From Planctomycetota bacterium (GTDB lineage Bacteria; Planctomycetota; Phycisphaerae; Sedimentisphaerales; Anaerobacaceae), in the NCBI GenBank assembly GCA_017885385.1, contig JAFNGF010000013.1, forward strand, positions 7,507 to 20,031: a DNA stretch of 12,525 bases, in the 5' to 3' direction. Below are positions 6,648 to 12,525 of the stretch, piece after piece. Each line of letters starts with the position of its first letter. The stretch's first letter is position 1. Under the pieces are notes generated by a model. That model saw only the letters and a list, made by a program, of their open reading frames with translations. It was not told the DNA's origin and did no database searches. The position numbers and the translations under genes are program-made.

Positions 6648-9600
6648 ATGAAAAAGTGGCTTGAAGATGAATTAGAGAAGGTTGAACAGACCTATCTCAT
6701 TAAAGCGACAAACATGACGGGGCCTTATCACCGTGAGATCGCACTTAAGAAGGAATACGACGGTCGTCAGCTTCTCGAGCTACTCCAGAACGCCGACGAC
6801 GAAGCTGAAAATACAATGAACCCTACTGTGCTGATAAGGCTCGAGAAAAATAGATTGGTGGTCGCGAATAACGGGAGACCGTTTTCGAAAAGCGGCATTC
6901 GTTCACTCATTGATTCAGACAACAGCCCAAAAATAATGAGCCGCAGGAAGATCGGATACAAAGGGCTGGGCTTCAGGGCAGTTTTGAACTGGAGCGATTC
7001 GATATGGATAAAGAGTGGAGGCTTTTCGATAGAGTTTTCTAGGACGAATGCTGTTGGTTTTTTCAAAAAGTTACTTGAGAAAAGGCCAAGTCTGGGAACT
7101 GAGATGCAAGATCACTTCGGCGAGCAATACAGATATGATAAGGAGTGTCCCATAGCCACCTTAGCAGTTCCGTCTTGGAGGGAATCGTGGGACTTTGACA
7201 CTTCCGAATACGATACATACGTTGTAATGAACTTCTCGGATGATGTGAAAGAAGATATTCAGAGGCAGATAAACGGGCTCAGAATGGAGGTGGGTCTTTT
7301 TCTCAACAACCTGAGAAGGATAGTTCTTGATAGCCCAGAGAAGAAGCAGACTATCGAACGAGTACAGGGCAGCGCCGATGAGTTTGATGAGATAAGAATC
7401 CTCGATAAACACGGCGAAGTCCTTGAATCGAAGAGGTGGCGGATTTTCTCAAAAAGTGACAGGCTCCCGGAAAAGCTGCGAGACACGGGAAAAGCGGAGC
7501 AATATGAGTATGATCTTAGGATAGCCGTCAGTGAGAAGATAGAGGACAATGTGAATAGGCTTTTCTCGTATTTCAAAACAGAGGTCAAATTCCCGTTCCC
7601 GGCCATTGTGCATGGCACTTTTGAGCTTGATGACACGAGAAACCATCTGGTCAAGAGCCCGACAAATACATTCCTCCTAAAAGAACTGGCCAGTTTCATG
7701 ATTGATACTGCAAAGAAGCTGACTCAAGCAGGGGAAAATGTAAGCTGGGACGCAATGAGATTGCTCGCTAAGAGAGGAGAATTCGACGACAAGGTTGAGG
7801 AAATGGGGTTCTATGAGCACCTTCTTAGTGCAATGAAATCCCGAAAGCTGATTCCGGTCTTGTCAAACAAGTATATGTCTGTGGAGGAAGGCCCCGTGTT
7901 CTACAGTGTGCCGTTTGCTAAAGCTCTCAGAAGTGCTTCCGATGTATTTGCAGACCTGGCCATGTATGTCGACGATGAGAAAGTGAGGTCTCTCATCAAG
8001 GACCTCAATATAGGAGTCTATGAAAGGACTCACTTCGTAAAGAAGATTAGTGAGGCATCTGCTCGACTATCGATTGATGAAAGGGCTAACCTAATTTTGC
8101 TCATAGCCGATAACTACTCATCTCATTTCCAGGGAATCGAGCCAAAGGATATGCCTGGCCTATTCATAGATGAACAAGGCAGGGAGATAAGCGCCAGAAG
8201 CCACGCTCTGCTTCCTCCAGAAAGGGCCAAATTCAGACTACCAGAGAACATAGAGATAAATTTCATATCGGAAGACCTCTTCAGAGGGCTCAGGGAGAAG
8301 GCCGGTGTGAGAGGGGCAAGAGAGTTGGCTTTGAGACTCAACTGTTTCAATGTCGATGAATACAGGTTCGATACAGTAATCAGGAGAATAGTAGCTGTCA
8401 CCAACAGGGTGATTGAGGAGAATGAAACCAAAGCTAGAGGGTACGTGAGAAATATGCTGTCCGCTCTCTTCCAGATTTACCATGATGACCCAGAGGCTGC
8501 GAAGCAGTTCCCATCAAACGTTAACGTCCGGATTTTCTCTCGCTCAGGGACTCTCCGGAGCACAAGAGAACTATACTTCGGAAAAGAGTACTCGGTTGGT
8601 GGAATAATGGAAGCTCTCTATTCCAAAATAGACGATAGTGTGTTTTTGGCCGAAAGGCAGGAGTTGGGACTCGAAGATCAGAATGAGTCTCAGGTCGTGG
8701 AATTCCTGAAGTGGATAGGTGTTGAAGAATATCCAATGATTACGCGAAAGAAACTCAAGAGAGAAGAGTATGGGGGATACGATGATCATGTTCTGAGGAG
8801 TCTGCCATACCCTGTCAAGACAGATTACGGGGAAACATATTCGTCGTACGAGGAATTGAAGTCCAGTATTTCTTCGTATGGGACAGAAATTGAAGTGGGT
8901 GTTATTGAAGATTTGGAGAACATACTGAAGAAGGCGGCATTTGAGGTCATCCTTGCTTGGCTGGAACATGACACCCGGCTCCAACGTATACTGAAAGAGG
9001 GAAAGGAAATCAGCGTTTGTTCGGATTCGGTTCTGAGAATATCCACGCCCCCGAAATGGTACAAGAGGAATATTGGTCCTGAACACATAAGCTCTTTCAT
9101 TCTCTGGAAGCTAAAGACAACTGAGTGGATAAGGACGAAAAGTGGGAGGAAAGTAAGACCTGATGTATGTTGCCTTTCAAGAACCGTACTTGACATGTCG
9201 CCATTGGTGGAGGTGCCAGCCTATGACATGGGACACGATACCCTCAAGGAGCACAATGTCAAGCAGGAAGACATCGAATATATCCTTGAAAAGGTGGGGG
9301 TCGGACGTGATTTTGGAAAACTTTCTGATGAGACTGTATACGCGATTCTGGCAAATCTTGAAACAGCGGATCCTGAAGGGAGAAAGGCGGAAAACGTTTA
9401 TCGTCAGATTATCCGTAGCAAACCGCTGGAGTGGGCGAGAGATATCAGGAACTCGGATGCACGGAACAACTTCGTAGAAAACAGGACGCTGCTAGCAAGG
9501 CATGACGGAAGGCTGGAGTACATGCCGGTTAAGGACATATACTATGTGGACAACATCACCTTTTGCAGGCAGATAATTGACGGGTTCCCGATAGCAAAGA

Positions 9601-11549
9601 TACCCCGAAGATCAGGTAAGGAACAGGTAAGGGACGTTTTCGGGGTCACGCCTCTAGAGGACATCAGGTTCAGTCTGGCTGGTTCTCCGGAGATCCATCC
9701 GTTAAATGCTGCCTTCATGAGAGCCTTCGAGGGGTTCAAGCCCTACGTTTTGGTGTTCAGGCTGGAAAAGCCGACCTGCAGGGTAGAGTCGAATAAGTTG
9801 AAAAAGCTAAAGGTAGTTCTCTGCACAAGCATTCCCGCCAGATATGAATTCGGCGGCACCAAGGAAGACTTGAGACTGCATCCATACGAGCACATCTACA
9901 TCTCAGAGGAGAACACCGCATACCTTCTTCTGGAAGCGGGAAAGCATAGAGAGATAACTGATTTGAAAAAGGACATGAGCTTTTGCGGGGCATTCGCGGA
10001 GATATTGACGGGAATCCTGAAAGTAGAGGAAAATAGGAAAGACTACAGGGACCTGTTCCCGAAAGATAAGCCACAAAGGGACATGACCATCCGGGATGAT
10101 CTCGATGACCCCGATCTGGAAAAACTGGAAAAGGCAAAAGAGCTTTTCAGCGGTCTTTCCGTTCTTGAGCTGGAGTTCTGGGAAAGCGTTTTGAGAACCA
10201 AAGGCAAAACTGTTACTTTCGAAGAGGGTGAGAAAAAAGCCCACATAGTCGACACTATTTCGGAGGAGCTGAATCTCGATCAAGAGTTTGTGCGGCAAAT
10301 CTACGAAGGCATATACTATGAAGATTACAACAGCAGCACGAATTTGTCATTCTTCAAAAGGCTTTTTAATGCCATAGGTGTCTCGGTTCAAGAATTCAAT
10401 GGGCATTCTTTCCGGCAAATCGATTTCACCGAGTACCTGAGAACAGAATTCGAAAACGAGAAGGACAGGCTCCGAAGCAGGTTCAAGAGTCTTGTTTTTA
10501 CGGTGCTCCGGGATAAAGGCGTAAAAGAAAAGGAAAGCTTCGTGGAGGTCCTTGAAGCTTTTAATAGTGCCTCCATCGTTGACCACTTCGACATCAACAA
10601 GGACCTATTCTTGGATATCCAAACATGCTTCGATATCCTATTCAAGAGCGATCCGTTCAGTGAATTGAATATTGCATATCCAGCCTTACTTAAGCAGCAG
10701 GATAGTGACCCGGACGGAGAATACACCACGAATATAGAAGGCTTCAAGCGGAAGATTGTTGAGACGGGCGGGGTTTATGCCGAGGATATTGAGGCTTTTT
10801 TGGATGCCCCGGAAAATAGAAGTCTCCTCTATTTCGGTGAATTCAATGAGCTTGTGGAACGCTTCGACAAAAAGTATTCGAGACCTCCGAAGGAAGAACG
10901 CAAAACCGGCGAGGGCACTATCAGAAGGAGGAAGAGGTCGATTTCACTAAACGGGGTAGATGTAGAGTACGAGGAAGATGATTATGAAACTCTCGCCGGC
11001 AACGTAGATGAGGATTTGAAAAATAACGATTATGAGATAGAATCCCATGAACCTTCAAGACCAGAGGAGAAAGAAAGCGAAGGTACGAGGCACGGAGGTG
11101 CAGGTGGCGTGAGAGGCACAGCGAAAAAGCAGACCAAGGAGATAGGATTCTTGGGGGAGAAATATGTCTACGGAATGTTGGTTAAGAAATACAGTAAGAA
11201 GAAAGTCGTTTGGGCTTCTCAGTATGCAAGGATGATGAATGTCAATCCTGAGGGCAGAGACGACATTGGATACGATATGTGGTATTCTGACGAAAACGGC
11301 AAGAGACATTATGTTGAGGTCAAAGCCTCCAAAGATGACGGACTAGCATTCTCCATTAGCAAGGCAGAGGTGCGTTTTGGTGAGCGGCAGAAGTCCGCCT
11401 ACGAGGTAATACTGGTGCTGAATGTTTGCAATAAGAATAGAAGGCTCCTAAACCTCGGGAATATTTTTGATTATGGAGAAGAGGAATCATTTAGCAATAA
11501 CAGCAAATTTAAGGTTGACACCGAAGATTTCAGAATAAGGTTCGTATGA
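6648..11549 (+). CDS. Giant NO VEIN/sacsin-like protein: Hsp90-type ATPase plus DUF3883 nuclease-like domain
   Basis: This is a 1633-aa protein (1654 if the GTG at 6585 is used). Residues about 25-250 form a Hsp90-like GHKL (Bergerat) ATPase of the sacsin/NO VEIN type: N-box ELLQNADD (44-51), VVANNGRPF (71-79) and GYKGLGFRAVLNWSD (103-117). The middle ~1150 residues are helical and of unknown family. A charged, low-complexity linker precedes the end. The C-terminal ~130 residues match DUF3883 (NOV_C), a restriction-endonuclease-like fold: Glu1504 in GFLGEKYVYG, GRDDIGYD (1536-1543) and YVEVKAS (1555-1561), giving D...ExK-type residues. Proteins with these two domains occur in plant NO VEIN and in bacterial defence islands. 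A likely role is ATP-gated nucleic-acid cleavage against invaders; this is inferred. It has its own promoter, is divergent from the left operon, and uses AGA/AGG arginine codons heavily. No terminator is evident after the stop. Confidence 0.92.
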   Translation: MKKWLEDELEKVEQTYLIKATNMTGPYHREIALKKEYDGRQLLELLQNADDEAENTMNPTVLIRLEKNRLVVANNGRPFSKSGIRSLIDSDNSPKIMSRRKIGYKGLGFRAVLNWSDSIWIKSGGFSIEFSRTNAVGFFKKLLEKRPSLGTEMQDHFGEQYRYDKECPIATLAVPSWRESWDFDTSEYDTYVVMNFSDDVKEDIQRQINGLRMEVGLFLNNLRRIVLDSPEKKQTIERVQGSADEFDEIRILDKHGEVLESKRWRIFSKSDRLPEKLRDTGKAEQYEYDLRIAVSEKIEDNVNRLFSYFKTEVKFPFPAIVHGTFELDDTRNHLVKSPTNTFLLKELASFMIDTAKKLTQAGENVSWDAMRLLAKRGEFDDKVEEMGFYEHLLSAMKSRKLIPVLSNKYMSVEEGPVFYSVPFAKALRSASDVFADLAMYVDDEKVRSLIKDLNIGVYERTHFVKKISEASARLSIDERANLILLIADNYSSHFQGIEPKDMPGLFIDEQGREISARSHALLPPERAKFRLPENIEINFISEDLFRGLREKAGVRGARELALRLNCFNVDEYRFDTVIRRIVAVTNRVIEENETKARGYVRNMLSALFQIYHDDPEAAKQFPSNVNVRIFSRSGTLRSTRELYFGKEYSVGGIMEALYSKIDDSVFLAERQELGLEDQNESQVVEFLKWIGVEEYPMITRKKLKREEYGGYDDHVLRSLPYPVKTDYGETYSSYEELKSSISSYGTEIEVGVIEDLENILKKAAFEVILAWLEHDTRLQRILKEGKEISVCSDSVLRISTPPKWYKRNIGPEHISSFILWKLKTTEWIRTKSGRKVRPDVCCLSRTVLDMSPLVEVPAYDMGHDTLKEHNVKQEDIEYILEKVGVGRDFGKLSDETVYAILANLETADPEGRKAENVYRQIIRSKPLEWARDIRNSDARNNFVENRTLLARHDGRLEYMPVKDIYYVDNITFCRQIIDGFPIAKIPRRSGKEQVRDVFGVTPLEDIRFSLAGSPEIHPLNAAFMRAFEGFKPYVLVFRLEKPTCRVESNKLKKLKVVLCTSIPARYEFGGTKEDLRLHPYEHIYISEENTAYLLLEAGKHREITDLKKDMSFCGAFAEILTGILKVEENRKDYRDLFPKDKPQRDMTIRDDLDDPDLEKLEKAKELFSGLSVLELEFWESVLRTKGKTVTFEEGEKKAHIVDTISEELNLDQEFVRQIYEGIYYEDYNSSTNLSFFKRLFNAIGVSVQEFNGHSFRQIDFTEYLRTEFENEKDRLRSRFKSLVFTVLRDKGVKEKESFVEVLEAFNSASIVDHFDINKDLFLDIQTCFDILFKSDPFSELNIAYPALLKQQDSDPDGEYTTNIEGFKRKIVETGGVYAEDIEAFLDAPENRSLLYFGEFNELVERFDKKYSRPPKEERKTGEGTIRRRKRSISLNGVDVEYEEDDYETLAGNVDEDLKNNDYEIESHEPSRPEEKESEGTRHGGAGGVRGTAKKQTKEIGFLGEKYVYGMLVKKYSKKKVVWASQYARMMNVNPEGRDDIGYDMWYSDENGKRHYVEVKASKDDGLAFSISKAEVRFGERQKSAYEVILVLNVCNKNRRLLNLGNIFDYGEEESFSNNSKFKVDTEDFRIRFV

Positions 11550-11584
11550 TGTCATCTCTGTTCATTCTATTGTATGCTATGTCT

Positions 11585-11770
11585 TCATTTAGTTTTTACA
11601 AGGGCCACCCTATCAAACCCGGCTTCTCTGCACTTCCTCACATTAGCCTCAACATCCGACTTCCCCGTTTCAATCTCGAAGACTATTTGTTTGCCATCAC
11701 GGGCTGCAACAAGGTCGATGGTCTCATACCAAGAAGACACTTCGAGAGCTTCGAAAGCGACCGATAAAAC
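11585..11770 (-). pseudogene. C-terminal remnant of a protein with a nuclease-like domain
   Basis: The reverse strand encodes 61 codons ending in TGA (11587-11585), bounded upstream by an in-frame TGA at 11773-11771 and with no plausible start. The readable part includes ETIDLVAARDGKQIVFEIE, followed by TGKSDVEANVRKCREAGFDR and ALVKTK at the end. The D(x)n-E-x-E pattern, the IETGKSD motif and the NVRKC..AGFD helix resemble the restriction-endonuclease-like tails of large HerA/DUF87-type ATPases and related defence or conjugation proteins, as I recall them. The N-terminal hundreds of residues are missing. It runs convergent to the giant gene, 35 bp after its stop. It is probably a truncated relic, though the C-terminus itself is intact. 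Confidence 0.65.
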
Positions 11771-11946
11771 TCAGTTAATTGAGGTGTTGTATACTCCATG
11801 ACGCGGGACTCTATCGCACTGTAGTACTAGGCCAGAGGACGGTAATCTTCAGGGGAAAACGTGTCCGAAAGTGTAGTATAGGCCCAGGCGAACTGTGTGT
11901 CCTACTCGGAAACTGTGGGACTGCGCCAATCATAATCCATTTTTGC

Positions 11947-11975
11947 TTGACTCTGCCGGGGAGAAATGAGATAAT
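11947..11975 (+). promoter_or_regulatory. Orphan sigma70-like promoter
   Basis: TTGACT (11947-11952, 5/6), exactly 17 bases, then GATAAT (11970-11975, 5/6). No recognisable gene follows. A ten-codon ORF at 11997-12029 (MRIPNYYCCC) begins shortly after the expected transcription start with AAGG ten bases ahead. It may be chance, a leader peptide, or a promoter for a small RNA. Confidence 0.4.
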
Positions 11976-12173
11976 ACCAAAAAAGGTTCAGAATTGATGC
12001 GGATTCCGAATTATTATTGCTGCTGCTGAAAGACCGTATCTCCTATTGCACTCCAGAACACAGCAACGCAAATTGAAAGATTTCTAAGCCAGACTGACGC
12101 TTTGAACTGACGCCAGAAAGGTCTTCCGAGCTAAGTTGCGCTGCCGACATATCTTAACTTGACATGGGTTCCT

Positions 12174-12239
12174 GCTTACTTAGGTTGTGCTGGAGCATCG
12201 GATTGATAATCCGATGGCCCAAAATTATAAACCCTTTTG
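12174..12239 (+). other. tRNA-Ile(GAT)-like remnant (D stem and anticodon arm)
   Basis: GAGC (12193-12196), A, then TCGGA-TTGATAA-TCCGA (12198-12214) has exactly the layout of a tRNA D-stem 3' strand, position 26, a 5-bp anticodon stem and a 7-base loop with T33 and a GAT (Ile) anticodon. A 5-base variable loop follows. GCTT (12174-12177) could pair with GAGC, but the D loop would be too long. The T arm would be CAAAA/TTTTG with a wrong loop lacking TTC, and the acceptor strands do not pair. So it is at best a decayed tRNA, or a chance 8-bp palindrome (12197-12215). Confidence 0.35.
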
Positions 12240-12257
12240 ACAAAGCAACTTACAGAC

Positions 12258-12310
12258 ACCCAAAAAAGGCCCTTACAAACATGCTTGCAAACAAAACCCG
12301 AAAAAGGCCC
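12258..12310 (+). repeat. Imperfect 15-base direct repeat
   Basis: ACCCAAAAAAGGCCC (12258-12272) and ACCCGAAAAAGGCCC (12296-12310) differ at one base and start 38 bases apart. Two CAAAC copies lie between them. Two copies are too few to call an array. Confidence 0.5.
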
Positions 12311-12339
12311 AAAACATCGCTGATGCTACTGGCAACGCA

Positions 12340-12525
12340 AAGCCTTTTGCTAGGTCAAGGGGGAGGGGTATCAAAATCTCTGACAAGATCGTTGCGGGGA
12401 CCGCTGGCGGACCGGCGCGCATCTTTTCGCGGGTTTTGATAGAGGGGTGGTGACATCAAAAAACGCCACAAAGCGGCCAAGAAAGGCCTGGAAAGGCACC
12501 GATCAAACCCAGCAAACCCGGCTGA
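12340..12525 (+). other. Possible phage HNH/terminase junction fragment
   Basis: The run around 12355-12385 (G-rich, then GTATCAAAATCTCTGAC), the GGACCG/CGCGCAT stretch after it and the GGGGTGGTGA at 12443-12452 resemble, from memory, the non-coding junction between the 3' end of an HNH endonuclease gene and the small terminase gene of Bacillota phages. A frame from GTG at 12449 (VTSKNATKRPRKAW...) stays open to the edge but is not recognisable as a terminase. This is a recollection, not an alignment. Confidence 0.22.

Larger units (their letters stand above)
11771..12525. other. Gene-poor mosaic of fragments
   Basis: I find no convincing complete gene in these 755 bases. The ORFs present (for example 11779-11997 and 12164-12439 on the plus strand) have no recognisable motifs and no good ribosome sites. 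The stretch does contain the orphan promoter, two copies of ACTGACGC 13 bases apart (12093-12100 and 12106-12113), a tRNA-like arm, a 15-base imperfect repeat and a possible phage junction, each listed separately. Confidence 0.6.

Noticed and set aside
11550..11584. Terminator after the giant gene
   Set aside because: I could not find a hairpin followed by a T-tract in this interval.
12001..12310. CRISPR array or iterons
   Set aside because: The repeats are only two copies each (ACTGACGC; ACCCRAAAAAGGCCC) with unequal spacing, plus a short TTA/CTG triplet run; there is no regular repeat-spacer pattern.
12164..12439. 91-aa plus-strand ORF
   Set aside because: It crosses the tRNA-like arm and the repeats, is basic and low in recognisable motifs, and has no clear RBS; probably chance.

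Overview
The window is bacterial chromosome-type DNA: there are Shine-Dalgarno sites, sigma70-like promoters, an intrinsic terminator and a decayed piece of 16S rRNA. It looks like an accessory 'defence island' from an organism I cannot place; the rRNA piece is too decayed to assign a phylum. It holds no housekeeping gene, transposase or integrase that I could recognise.

Left part (1-5508, minus strand). A tight four-gene operon is read right to left: a DruA-family (DUF4338) protein, a fused compact protein kinase plus AAA/ORC-type ATPase, an uncharacterised Rossmann-like protein with ALGFEDR and PLGSKLQSLG motifs, and a fourth protein that runs off the left edge. Gaps are 31, 22 and 77 bp. 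The large helicase DruE expected of known Druantia systems is not in the window. The combination suggests an undescribed kinase/ATPase-based anti-phage system in which a DruA-like protein is one component. That is inference; the rest of the operon lies beyond position 1.

Middle (5509-6647). This holds an intrinsic terminator reading left, a GC-rich hairpin, a truncated and mutated 3' portion of a 16S rRNA gene on the minus strand, a doubtful lysine/proline-rich small ORF on the minus strand, and a good promoter reading right.

Right part (6648-11549, plus strand). One 1633-aa protein has an N-terminal sacsin/NO VEIN-type Hsp90-like (GHKL) ATPase domain and a C-terminal DUF3883/NOV_C domain with PD-(D/E)XK-like nuclease residues. 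Its own promoter and its AGA/AGG-rich arginine codons suggest a separate acquisition, probably a single-gene or core-effector defence module.

Far right (11550-12525). This is a graveyard of fragments: the C-terminal 62 codons of a nuclease-like domain on the minus strand, an orphan sigma70-like promoter, a tRNA-Ile(GAT)-like D/anticodon-arm remnant, short repeats, and a stretch resembling a phage HNH/terminase junction. The two defence modules are divergent and flank the dead 16S fragment.
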